Source: Mycolicibacterium arenosum
GTDB taxonomy: Bacteria; Actinomycetota; Actinomycetes; Mycobacteriales; Mycobacteriaceae
Reading direction: 5' to 3'
DNA: 64,000 nucleotides
NCBI RefSeq assembly: GCF_024320865.1
Contig: NZ_JANDBD010000008.1
Location: 301,730 to 365,729 of the forward strand
Of this stretch, positions 8,304 through 15,223 are shown piece after piece; the stretch's first letter is position 1, and every line of letters starts with the position of its first letter. Both the position numbers and the translations under genes were made by a program. Below the pieces are notes generated by a model that ran no database searches, was not told the origin of the DNA, and saw nothing but the letters and a program-made list of their open reading frames with translations.

Positions 8304-8924
8304 ATGTCCGCCGACACGTCGACAGGCCTCACCGCCAAGGGCAGGCAGACGCGCGAATCCATCGAGCTGGCCGCGCGGAAGCTGTTCGCCGAGCGAGGTT
8401 TCCACGGCACCACCCTGTCGGACATCACGTCGGCCGCGGGAAGATCACCGGCCGTCTTCTACCGCTACTACAGCGATAAGGAGGACCTGCTGGCCACCCT
8501 GGCGGAGTCGTTCCTGCACGAGGTCGTGATGCCGTCGGGCCTGAGCGTGCACCTGCCGGAGTCGCCGGACGACACCCAGTTCTTCACCTCGGTGGTGACG
8601 GGGTACTGGAACATGTTCAAACAGAACATCGGCATCATGGTGGCCGTGGGTCAACTCGCCGACACCAAGCCCCGCTTCGCCGAGGTACAGAACGAGTTCC
8701 GGCGGTTCGGGATGGACATCGTCGCAGCGTCGGTGCGGCGCGCTCAGGAGCAGGGTTACGGCACGGACCTCAATCCGGCGCACACCGGGGCGGCGATCGC
8801 GCTGCTGTTCGAGAACTTCACCGCCGTGCTCCTGCGGCCCTCGGGCCTGGACCTGGCGATCGACGACGCGGACGCCATCGCCACACTGTCCACCATCTGG
8901 AAGAAAACGCTGTACGGGTACTGA
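8304..8924 (+). CDS. TetR-family transcriptional regulator
   Basis: A 206-residue repressor. The helix-turn-helix covers about residues 12-60 (ERGFHGTTLSDITSAAGRS then FYRYYSDKEDLL). It begins five bases after the lyase stop, so it is in the same transcription unit as the catabolic genes and probably senses a CoA ester or acid of that pathway. I found no clear operator in the short gap before the next gene. Confidence 0.85.
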   Translation: MSADTSTGLTAKGRQTRESIELAARKLFAERGFHGTTLSDITSAAGRSPAVFYRYYSDKEDLLATLAESFLHEVVMPSGLSVHLPESPDDTQFFTSVVTGYWNMFKQNIGIMVAVGQLADTKPRFAEVQNEFRRFGMDIVAASVRRAQEQGYGTDLNPAHTGAAIALLFENFTAVLLRPSGLDLAIDDADAIATLSTIWKKTLYGY

Positions 8925-8945
8925 CAAATAGGAAGAGGAATCACC

Positions 8946-10187
8946 GTGGATTTCGCTCTGCCCGAACACCTTCCGGGCCTGCTCGCCGAGATGGACGCGT
9001 TCATCGAGGCGGAGATCAAGCCGCTGGAAGCCGAACACATGCAGTACTTCGACCACCGACGCGAATACGCCCGCACCGACTGGGAGAACGGTGGGGTTCC
9101 GCAACACGCCTGGGAGGAGTTGCTCGACGAGATGCGCCGACGCGCCGACGCGGCGGGCTGGCTGCGGTACGGTCTGCCGACGCGGTTCGGCGGGCGCGGC
9201 GGCACCAACCTCGACATGGCCGTCATCCGGGAACACCTGGCGCACAAGGGCCTCGGGCTGCACAACGACCTGCAGGACGAGTCGTCCATCGTGGGGAACT
9301 TTCCCCAGGTCATCATGATGGAGCGGTTCGGCACCGAGGCGCAGAAGGCCGAGTGGATCGAGGCCATGCTCACCGGCACGCGGTCGATGGCCTTCGGGTT
9401 GTCCGAACCCGATCACGGCTCCGACGCGACCTGGCTGGAGACCACAGCCGTTCGCGACGGGGACGACTGGGTGATCAACGGGACGAAGCGCTGGAACACC
9501 GGCGTGCATCGCGCCACCCACGACCTGGTGTTCGCCCGCACCTCGGGCGATGCCGGGTCGGCCACCGGCATCACCGCCTTCCTGGTGCCGTGTGACGCCC
9601 CCGGCTTCACGGTCCCGTTCTACTGGTGGACCTTCAACATGCCGACCGACCACGGCGAGGTCGAACTCTCCGACGTCCGCGTGCCGTCCGACGCGGTGCT
9701 CGGCGAGGTCGACCACGGCCTGGAGGTCGGCCAGACGTTCCTGCACGAGAACAGGATTCGGCAGGCGGCCAGCAGCCTCGGCGCCGCCCAGTTCTGCATC
9801 GACCGGGCCGCCGAGTACGCGGGCGCGCGCATCGTCTTCGGCAAACCGCTGTCGGTCAACCAGGCGGTGCAGTGGCCGCTGGCCGAATTGCAGACCGAGG
9901 CGCAGATGGTGCGGCTGCTGGTGTACTACGCCGCCTGGCATCTGGACCGTGATCACCACATGGAGGTCAGCGACAAGGTGTCGATGGCCAACTACCGGGC
10001 GAACCGGTTGGTGTGCGAGGCCGCCGACCGGGCCATGCAGATCCACGGTGGTCTGGGGTACAGCAGGCACCAGCCCTTCGAACACATCTACCGGCACCAC
10101 CGCCGGTACCGGATCACCGAGGGCGCCGAGGAGATTCAGATTCGCCGGGTGGCGCAGCGGATGCTGAAGTTCGGGTCGCGAAAATGA
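8946..10187 (+). CDS. Acyl-CoA dehydrogenase family protein (LvaC/ACAD10-11-like by context)
   Basis: A 413-residue FAD enzyme starting at GTG 8946 after GGAAGAGGA. Family signatures are AFGLSEPDHGSDATW (about residues 138-152) and, near the C-terminus, MQIHGGLGYSRHQPFEHIYR followed by RRYRITEGAEEIQIRR. It is followed with 4-base overlaps by an APH-type kinase and a DUF6285 protein. In Pseudomonas putida levulinate catabolism the equivalent trio (LvaC, LvaA, LvaB) phosphorylates 4-hydroxyacyl-CoA and converts it to the 3-hydroxy isomer; human ACAD10 and ACAD11 fuse the same two domains. A dehydratase/isomerase role on a phosphorylated 4-hydroxyacyl-CoA is therefore as likely as simple dehydrogenation. 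Confidence 0.85.
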   Translation: MDFALPEHLPGLLAEMDAFIEAEIKPLEAEHMQYFDHRREYARTDWENGGVPQHAWEELLDEMRRRADAAGWLRYGLPTRFGGRGGTNLDMAVIREHLAHKGLGLHNDLQDESSIVGNFPQVIMMERFGTEAQKAEWIEAMLTGTRSMAFGLSEPDHGSDATWLETTAVRDGDDWVINGTKRWNTGVHRATHDLVFARTSGDAGSATGITAFLVPCDAPGFTVPFYWWTFNMPTDHGEVELSDVRVPSDAVLGEVDHGLEVGQTFLHENRIRQAASSLGAAQFCIDRAAEYAGARIVFGKPLSVNQAVQWPLAELQTEAQMVRLLVYYAAWHLDRDHHMEVSDKVSMANYRANRLVCEAADRAMQIHGGLGYSRHQPFEHIYRHHRRYRITEGAEEIQIRRVAQRMLKFGSRK

Positions 10188-11131
10188 TCGACGCCGAGGC
10201 GCTCGCGACCGTCATCGGCGCCACGCGCGTCGAGAACCTCCGGGTGCTCACCGGCGGCGCCAGCAGGCAGACGTGGGCGTTCGACGCGGACGCCCACGCA
10301 CTGATCCTGCGCATCGGCCCGCCCGATGAGATCCACGCCTCGATGGAGTTGGAGGCCGCTGCCCTGACCCGTGCCGCGGCGACCGGGGCCCCGGTTCCGC
10401 GTGTGCTGGTCGCACAGGATTCAGTTGCCGCCCTGGGCAACCCGTTCCTGGTCTGCGACTTCATCGCCGGCGAGACCATCGTCCGCAGGATCCTGCGCGC
10501 ACTCGACGACGAATCGCGGGCCAGCCTGCTGACCCAGTGCGCCCAGGCGCTGGCCGCGATCCACCGGGCCGATCCCGACGGCATCGGACTCCCCCGCTCC
10601 GAGCCGCTCGACGAGTGGCACGCCCAACTCGACGAGATGGGTGACACCACGGCGACCTTCGAGTGGGCGTTCCGCTGGCTGGCGGCCAACCGCCCCGCTC
10701 CCTCGCCGAATGTGCTGGTGCACGGTGACTTCCGGATGGGCAACCTGATCATCGACACCGATTCGCACCCCGCGAAACTGGCCGCGGTGCTGGACTGGGA
10801 ACTCACCCACGCCGGCGAGGTGTACGAGGACCTGTCCTGGTTCTGCATCAGGGCGTGGAGATTCGGCGCGCAGCCCGCTCTGGGAGCCGGCGCGCTGGGC
10901 TCCATCGAGGATTTCCTGCGCGCCTACGAGTCGGCGTCGGGACTGACCCTGGACCGAGCGGCGATGCACTGGTGGCTGGTGCTCTCCACGCTGCGCTGGG
11001 GCGTCATCTGCCGCTATCAGGCCGAGCGACACCTGTCGGGGCAGACCCGGTCGGTCGAGCTCGCCGCGATCGGACGGCGCGTGCACGAGACCGAATTCGA
11101 CCTGCTCACTCTGCTGGAGGGGGCGCGATGA
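10184..11131 (+). CDS. APH-type phosphotransferase, likely 4-hydroxyacyl-CoA kinase (LvaA-like)
   Basis: A 315-residue protein of the aminoglycoside phosphotransferase fold. It starts with an ATGA overlap on the acyl-CoA dehydrogenase. Kinase residues are intact: GGASRQTW near the N-terminus as the nucleotide loop, VLVHGDFRMGNLI with catalytic Asp182 and Asn187, and the metal-binding LDWELTHAG with Asp204. This subgroup occurs beside or fused to acyl-CoA dehydrogenases and does not confer drug resistance. With the flanking genes it most resembles LvaA, which uses ATP to phosphorylate 4-hydroxyacyl-CoA. Confidence 0.85.
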   Translation: MIDAEALATVIGATRVENLRVLTGGASRQTWAFDADAHALILRIGPPDEIHASMELEAAALTRAAATGAPVPRVLVAQDSVAALGNPFLVCDFIAGETIVRRILRALDDESRASLLTQCAQALAAIHRADPDGIGLPRSEPLDEWHAQLDEMGDTTATFEWAFRWLAANRPAPSPNVLVHGDFRMGNLIIDTDSHPAKLAAVLDWELTHAGEVYEDLSWFCIRAWRFGAQPALGAGALGSIEDFLRAYESASGLTLDRAAMHWWLVLSTLRWGVICRYQAERHLSGQTRSVELAAIGRRVHETEFDLLTLLEGAR

Positions 11132-11445
11132 CCTACGGACGCCCCACCGCGGCCGAACTCGTCGCCGCCGTCGCCGAGTTCCTGGAAACCGACGTCAAAG
11201 CCGGCACGATCGGTGCGGTCAACTTCCACTCCCGCGTCGCCGCCAACGTGCTGCGCACCGTCGAGCGCGAGCTGCTCGACGACCGCGCCGACCCCGACCT
11301 GCTGGGCTACCCCGACGAGGCCGGCCTCGCCGCCGCGATCCGACGCGGTGAGTTCGACGACCGGGAGTCCGACGTCCTGCCCGTGCTGCGCGGCATCGTG
11401 CTGCACCGGCTCGCGGTCTCGCACCCCGGCTATGAGCGCGAGTAG
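11128..11445 (+). CDS. DUF6285 protein (LvaB-like)
   Basis: A 105-residue protein starting at an ATG that overlaps the kinase stop by four bases. It has no catalytic motif I recognise; the visible marks are ELVAAVAEFLETDV at the N-terminus, HSRVAANVLRTVERE (about 33-47) and a C-terminal VLPVLRGIVLHRLAVSHPGY. This small protein is the regular companion of the kinase and acyl-CoA dehydrogenase. In Pseudomonas, LvaB is needed with LvaA for phosphorylation of 4-hydroxyvaleryl-CoA, so a role as kinase partner is inferred. Confidence 0.8.
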   Translation: MTYGRPTAAELVAAVAEFLETDVKAGTIGAVNFHSRVAANVLRTVERELLDDRADPDLLGYPDEAGLAAAIRRGEFDDRESDVLPVLRGIVLHRLAVSHPGYERE

Positions 11446-11449
11446 CGGC

Positions 11450-12076
11450 TCACAACCGCCTGGCGCGCGCCAACCAGGCGGGTTCGTCGACCACCGTGCC
11501 CACCTCCAGGCCCACACCGTCGGCCACCGTCGGCGTGACGACGCCCCGGTACGTCACGGTGTCGAGCGCCTCGAGTTCCCAACCGTCGGCGAACGCCGCA
11601 CGCACCTGCGCCTCGCTCACCTCGGGCCCGAATCCGCGGCCCGCGTCGGACAGCGCGAGCACGTGCGCGTAGCCACCCGGCGTCAGCGCACCGTGCAGGC
11701 TCGCCACGTACCGCGGCCGGTCGTCGTCGCCGAAGACGTGGAACAGCGCGCTGTCCAGCACCGTGTCGTAGCCACCGTCGGCGGGCAGGTCCGTGGCGTC
11801 GGCGACCCCGAACCGGGCCGCCACGCCCTTCGCTGCGGCGTTCTCGCGGGCCTGCTCGACGGCACTGGGCGCGTAGTCGATTCCGAGGACGTCGTAGCCG
11901 AGCCCGGCGAGCATGATCGTGTGCTCACCCAGTCCGCAGCCCGCGTCCAGCACCCTGCCGCGAATCCGGCCGGTCCGCTCGAGAGCGATCACCGCCGGCT
12001 GCGGTTCGCCGATCACCCAAGGGGCGGTGTGTGTTTCGTACGCCTGGTTGAACCGTTCGCGAGGTGGAGTAGTCAT
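11450..12076 (-). CDS. Class I SAM-dependent methyltransferase
   Basis: A 208-residue methyltransferase. The ATG at 12076 (MTTPPRERFNQAYE) is chosen; a TTG five codons upstream falls inside the proposed promoter. The SAM-binding loop is VLDAGCGLGEHT (motif I), followed by GIDYAPSAVEQARENA and FGVADATDLP; this layout is shared with thiopurine- and tellurite-type methyltransferases. Only six bases separate the ATG from a -10-like element, so the message may be leaderless. It converges on the DUF6285 gene with a four-base gap. Confidence 0.85.
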   Translation of the reverse strand: MTTPPRERFNQAYETHTAPWVIGEPQPAVIALERTGRIRGRVLDAGCGLGEHTIMLAGLGYDVLGIDYAPSAVEQARENAAAKGVAARFGVADATDLPADGGYDTVLDSALFHVFGDDDRPRYVASLHGALTPGGYAHVLALSDAGRGFGPEVSEAQVRAAFADGWELEALDTVTYRGVVTPTVADGVGLEVGTVVDEPAWLARARRL

Positions 12077-12082
12077 GTCGCC

Positions 12083-12113
12083 AGTGTGCAACCTGAAGTC
12101 GACTTGAGGTCAA
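12083..12113 (-). promoter_or_regulatory. MerR/SoxR-type promoter with palindromic operator in a 19-base spacer
   Basis: Read on the minus strand, TTGACC (12113-12108) and CACACT (12088-12083) are separated by exactly 19 bases. The spacer carries a palindrome; on the plus strand CCTGAAGTCGACTTGAGG (12092-12109) is symmetric except for one pair and matches the enterobacterial SoxR box CCTCAAGTTAACTTGAGG at 15 of 18 positions. Long spacers with an internal dyad are the hallmark of MerR-family activated promoters. It lies between the methyltransferase and the divergent NTF2-like gene and could serve both. Confidence 0.6.
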
Positions 12114-12128
12114 CCCGAGGAGGATCGA

Positions 12129-12497
12129 GTGAGTAACGACGTCGCAGAACGGCTGTTCACGTCCATCGAGGCCGGCGATTACGACACCGTCGCCGCCATG
12201 TGGGCGGACGACGTGCTGGTGTGGCACTCCGGAGACGCGGAGGACAACGACCGCGTACGAGCCCTCAAGGTGATCCGATGGTTCATGCGCAGGACCACCA
12301 CGCGGCGCTACGAGATCCTCGACCGCCAGGCCTTCGACGGCGGGTTCGTGCAGCAGCACATCCTGCACGCCGACGGAACGTCAGGTGAATCGATCGCCTT
12401 GCGGGTATGCATTGTGATCAAGGTGGGAGCCGACGACAAGATCACCCGGATCGACGAGTACTTCGACCCGGCCGACATGGCTCCCCTGATGACGTGA
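12129..12497 (+). CDS. NTF2-like / SnoaL-family protein
   Basis: A 122-residue protein with the cone-shaped NTF2 fold seen in ketosteroid isomerase-like enzymes. It starts at GTG 12129 after a strong GAGGAGG five bases upstream. The N-terminal helix LFTSIEAGDYDTVAAMWADD and the C-terminal KITRIDEYFDPADM are typical. The substrate is unknown. It is divergent from the methyltransferase across the MerR-type site. Confidence 0.75.
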   Translation: MSNDVAERLFTSIEAGDYDTVAAMWADDVLVWHSGDAEDNDRVRALKVIRWFMRRTTTRRYEILDRQAFDGGFVQQHILHADGTSGESIALRVCIVIKVGADDKITRIDEYFDPADMAPLMT

Positions 12498-12507
12498 GGA
12501 GCGCGCG

Positions 12508-13020
12508 ATGGCAGTGCAGGACTGGCTCGGCAACTGGACGTTGGATCCGAAACGCACCGACGTGACGTTTCGCAGCCCCACCTTCTGGGGGCTGGCTAAG
12601 GTCAAGGGCCGGTTCGGCGAGGTCGAGGGAACGGGCGAGGCGGCGGCGGCGAATCAGATCAGCGGCCACCTCGAGATTACGGCGGCGTCCATCAGCACCG
12701 GCATCGGGAAGCGCGACGAGCACCTGCGGTCCGCTGACTTCTTCGACGTCGGCGAGCACCCCGTCATCACCGTGGACGTCACGTCGGCCGGCCTCAGCGA
12801 CACCGACACGGTGCACCTGCACGTTCAGGTCACGATCAAGGGGGTGCCGAAACTGCTCGACCTGCCCGTGCGGGTGACGACCCTCGACGACGGCGCCGTT
12901 CGACTGGCGACGTCGACCAGGCTGAACCGCCGCGACTTCGGTGTCGACGGGAATCTGCTGGGAATGATGGCCGACACGACCGACGTCGAAGCGACCGCGG
13001 TGTTCGTCAAGCAGTCGTAG
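12508..13020 (+). CDS. YceI family protein
   Basis: A 170-residue lipocalin-like protein of the YceI family, which binds polyprenoid or other long hydrophobic molecules. Typical features are GNWTLDPKRTDVTFRSPTF at the N-terminus, GKRDEHLRSADFFDVGEHPVI in the middle and LNRRDFGVDGN near the end. There is no signal peptide, so this copy should act in the cytosol. It follows the NTF2-like gene by ten bases in the same direction. Confidence 0.88.
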   Translation: MAVQDWLGNWTLDPKRTDVTFRSPTFWGLAKVKGRFGEVEGTGEAAAANQISGHLEITAASISTGIGKRDEHLRSADFFDVGEHPVITVDVTSAGLSDTDTVHLHVQVTIKGVPKLLDLPVRVTTLDDGAVRLATSTRLNRRDFGVDGNLLGMMADTTDVEATAVFVKQS

Positions 13021-13030
13021 CATCGGCTGC

Positions 13031-13426
13031 GTGGCAGCCGACCCCCTGAAGATCCTGGTGTACAGCGACAACGCGCGCACCCGCGAGAAGGTCCGGTCAG
13101 CGCTCGGCAAACGCGTCCACCCCGACCTGCCCGAGCTGTCGTATCTCGACGTCGCCACCGCGCCCGTCGTCGTGACCACAATCGACGAGGGCGGCATCGA
13201 CCTGGCGATCCTCGACGGCGAGGCCACTCCGACCGGCGGAATGGGGCTGGCCAAGCAACTCAAGGACGAGGTCGCGACGTGCCCCCCGATCCTGGTGCTG
13301 ACCGGCAGGCCCGACGACGCCTGGCTGGCGTCGTGGTCACGCGCCGAGGCCGCCGTGCCGCACCCGATCGACCCCATCGCGCTCGGCGAGGCGGTCGCGG
13401 GACTGCTGCGCGCAGCGGTCGACTAG
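13031..13426 (+). CDS. Stand-alone response-regulator receiver-like protein (Rv3143-like)
   Basis: A 131-residue single-domain protein starting at GTG 13031. It keeps the likely phospho-acceptor Asp in DLAILDGEATPTGG and an N-terminal acidic residue in VYSDNA. Where receivers normally have a conserved Lys before Pro, it has His (AVPHPID), so phosphorylation chemistry may be altered or lost. There is no output domain. The same gene type precedes the nuo operon in M. tuberculosis (Rv3143), which suggests a conserved link with complex I, of unknown nature. Confidence 0.8.
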   Translation: MAADPLKILVYSDNARTREKVRSALGKRVHPDLPELSYLDVATAPVVVTTIDEGGIDLAILDGEATPTGGMGLAKQLKDEVATCPPILVLTGRPDDAWLASWSRAEAAVPHPIDPIALGEAVAGLLRAAVD

Positions 13427-13530
13427 AAATGCCTTAAGCAAGACGAATTCGTCTGGGGCCGTTCATTCTTCGCGTGCTGCGGAACGGGATGCACTGACGC
13501 CCAGATAACGTCTTCGATCCTATCGAAAAG

Positions 13531-13560
13531 TGTGACCCGAACGGTTAACAAGACTAAGCT
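13531..13560 (+). promoter_or_regulatory. Candidate nuo operon promoter
   Basis: TGTGAC at 13531-13536 and TAAGCT at 13555-13560 are separated by 18 bases; TAAGCT fits the mycobacterial TANNNT -10 pattern. Transcription would begin near 13567, about 30 bases before nuoA. A perfect 14-base palindrome AGACGAATTCGTCT (13441-13454) lies upstream, just past the receiver gene, and could be a binding site. Confidence 0.5.
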
Positions 13561-13575
13561 GTGTCATAGCTCACA
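13560..13575. promoter_or_regulatory. CRP-like binding site at the nuo promoter
   Basis: TGTGT-CATAGC-TCACA matches the mycobacterial CRP (Rv3676) consensus TGTGA-N6-TCACA at nine of ten specified bases. It overlaps the end of the proposed -10 and the start point, ending 22 bases before the nuoA ATG, a position where bound protein would block initiation. This suggests cAMP-linked repression of complex I, by inference. Confidence 0.55.
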
Positions 13576-13597
13576 TCGACAGCCCAACGAGGGAGCT

Positions 13598-13966
13598 ATG
13601 AACGCGTACACACCCATCCTGGTCATCGGGATCATCGCGGCGGCGTTCGCGGTGGGTTCGGTGGGCATCGCCGTGCTCATCGGTCCGCGCCGGTACAACC
13701 ACGCGAAGCTCGAGGCCTACGAGTGCGGTATCGAACCCATGGGGGCGGCCGGCCACGAGTCGACCGGCCAGCGGTTCCCGGTGAAGTACTACCTCACGGC
13801 GATGCTGTTCATCGTGTTCGACATCGAGATCGTGTTCCTCTACCCGTGGGCTGTCGCCTTCGACTCGCTCGGCTTGTTCGCCGTGATCGAGATGGTGCTC
13901 TTCATGCTGACGGTCTTCGTCGCGTACGCCTACGTGTGGCGGCGCGGCGGGCTGAGTTGGGACTGA
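13598..13966 (+). CDS. nuoA: NADH-quinone oxidoreductase subunit A
   Basis: A 122-residue membrane subunit with three transmembrane helices (about 6-30, 65-87, 92-113). The family marks are KLEAYECGIEP in the loop, QRFPVKYYLTAMLFIVFDIEI and the acid-rich second helix. ATG 13598 follows GAGGGAG. It is the first gene of the 14-gene complex I operon and helps form the quinone chamber with NuoH, NuoJ and NuoK. Confidence 0.96.
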   Translation: MNAYTPILVIGIIAAAFAVGSVGIAVLIGPRRYNHAKLEAYECGIEPMGAAGHESTGQRFPVKYYLTAMLFIVFDIEIVFLYPWAVAFDSLGLFAVIEMVLFMLTVFVAYAYVWRRGGLSWD

Positions 13967-13970
13967 ACGA

Positions 13971-14528
13971 ATGGGACTGGAAGAACAGTTGCCCGGCGGC
14001 ATCCTGCTGTCCACGGTCGAGAAGGTCGCGGGATACGTCAGGAAGGGCTCGCTGTGGCCCGCCACGTTCGGGCTGGCGTGCTGCGCGATCGAGATGATGG
14101 CAACGGCGGGGCCGCGTTTCGACATCGCGCGGTTCGGCATGGAGCGGTTCTCCGCAACGCCGCGCCAGGCCGACCTGATGATCGTCGCGGGTCGCGTCAG
14201 CCAGAAGATGGCCCCGGTGCTGCGTCAGGTCTACGACCAGATGGCGGAACCGAAATGGGTTCTGGCCATGGGCGTCTGCGCCTCCTCGGGCGGAATGTTC
14301 AACAACTACGCCGTCGTACAGGGCGTCGACCACGTCGTCCCGGTGGACATCTACCTGCCCGGCTGCCCGCCGCGTCCGGAGATGCTCCTCAACGCGATCC
14401 TGAAGCTGCACGCCAAGATCCAGGAGATGCCGCTGGGCGTCAACCGCGCCGAGGCCATCGCCGCCGCCGAGCAGGCCGCCCTCGCCGCACCCACCACGAT
14501 CGAACTCAAGGGGCTGCTGCGGTCATGA
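13971..14528 (+). CDS. nuoB: NADH-quinone oxidoreductase subunit B
   Basis: A 185-residue peripheral-arm subunit carrying the last iron-sulfur centre, N2. Cluster ligands are Cys37-Cys38 (FGLACCAIEM), Cys103 (GVCASSGG) and Cys132 (LPGCPPRPE). ATG 13971 is four bases after nuoA. The C-terminal tail after residue 150 is longer and alanine-rich, which is common in actinobacteria. Confidence 0.97.
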   Translation: MGLEEQLPGGILLSTVEKVAGYVRKGSLWPATFGLACCAIEMMATAGPRFDIARFGMERFSATPRQADLMIVAGRVSQKMAPVLRQVYDQMAEPKWVLAMGVCASSGGMFNNYAVVQGVDHVVPVDIYLPGCPPRPEMLLNAILKLHAKIQEMPLGVNRAEAIAAAEQAALAAPTTIELKGLLRS

Positions 14529-15223
14529 CGGACGGCAACGGAAACGGCAACGGCGCCAACGGCACCGGCCGCGAAGTGATCGGTACGCGCCGCGGCATGT
14601 TCGGCGTCACCGGCAGCGGTGACACGTCCGGCTACGGCAGGCTGGTCCGCGAGGTCTCACTGCCCGGCAGCTCACCGAGACCCTACGGCGGCTACTTCGA
14701 CGACGTCGTCGACGCGATGATCACCGCACTGGGTGAGGACGCCTACACCGCGGCGGTCGAGCGCGTCGTGGTCTTCCGCGACGAGCTGACGCTCGAGGTC
14801 CGCCGCGAGCACCTCGTCTCCGTCGCCCAGACGTTGCGCGACGACCCCGCCCTGAGATTCGAACTGTGCCTCGGGGTTTCGGGCGTGCACTATCCCACTG
14901 ACGCCGGTCGCGAACTGCACGCCGTCTACCCGTTGATGTCGATCACCCACAACCGCCGGATTCGCGTCGAGGTCGCCGTCCCCGATGCGGACCCGCACAT
15001 CCCCTCGCTGTTCCGGGTCTACCCCACCACCGACTGGCACGAGCGCGAGACCTACGACTTCTTCGGCATCCTCTTCGACGGTCATCCCGCACTCACCCGG
15101 ATCGAGATGCCTGACGACTGGGTCGGACACCCGCAGCGCAAGGACTATCCGTTGGGCGGCATCCCGGTGACGTACCACGGCGCCGAGATCCCGCCGCCCG
15201 ACGAGCGGAGGGCCTACAACTGA
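14525..15223 (+). CDS. nuoC: NADH-quinone oxidoreductase subunit C
   Basis: A 232-residue subunit of the connecting fragment that binds NuoD. It starts at ATG 14525 with an ATGA overlap on nuoB. The N-terminus is low-complexity and rich in Gly and Asn (MTDGNGNGNGANGTG), followed by the conserved region with VYPTTDWHERETYDFFGI and a closing RKDYPLGGIPV. NuoC and NuoD are separate here, unlike the fused form in Escherichia coli. Confidence 0.96.
   Translation: MTDGNGNGNGANGTGREVIGTRRGMFGVTGSGDTSGYGRLVREVSLPGSSPRPYGGYFDDVVDAMITALGEDAYTAAVERVVVFRDELTLEVRREHLVSVAQTLRDDPALRFELCLGVSGVHYPTDAGRELHAVYPLMSITHNRRIRVEVAVPDADPHIPSLFRVYPTTDWHERETYDFFGILFDGHPALTRIEMPDDWVGHPQRKDYPLGGIPVTYHGAEIPPPDERRAYN

Noticed and set aside
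8445..10100. A 551-codon minus-strand frame opposite the TetR and acyl-CoA dehydrogenase genes
   Set aside because: Antisense to clear coding sequence, no domain, skewed composition.
10184..11131. Aminoglycoside resistance gene
   Set aside because: The fold is APH-like, but the operon with an acyl-CoA dehydrogenase and DUF6285 protein points to acyl-CoA metabolism.
13441..13454. AGACGAATTCGTCT as terminator of the receiver gene
   Set aside because: The palindrome has no loop and no T run; it could be a binding site but termination is not supported.
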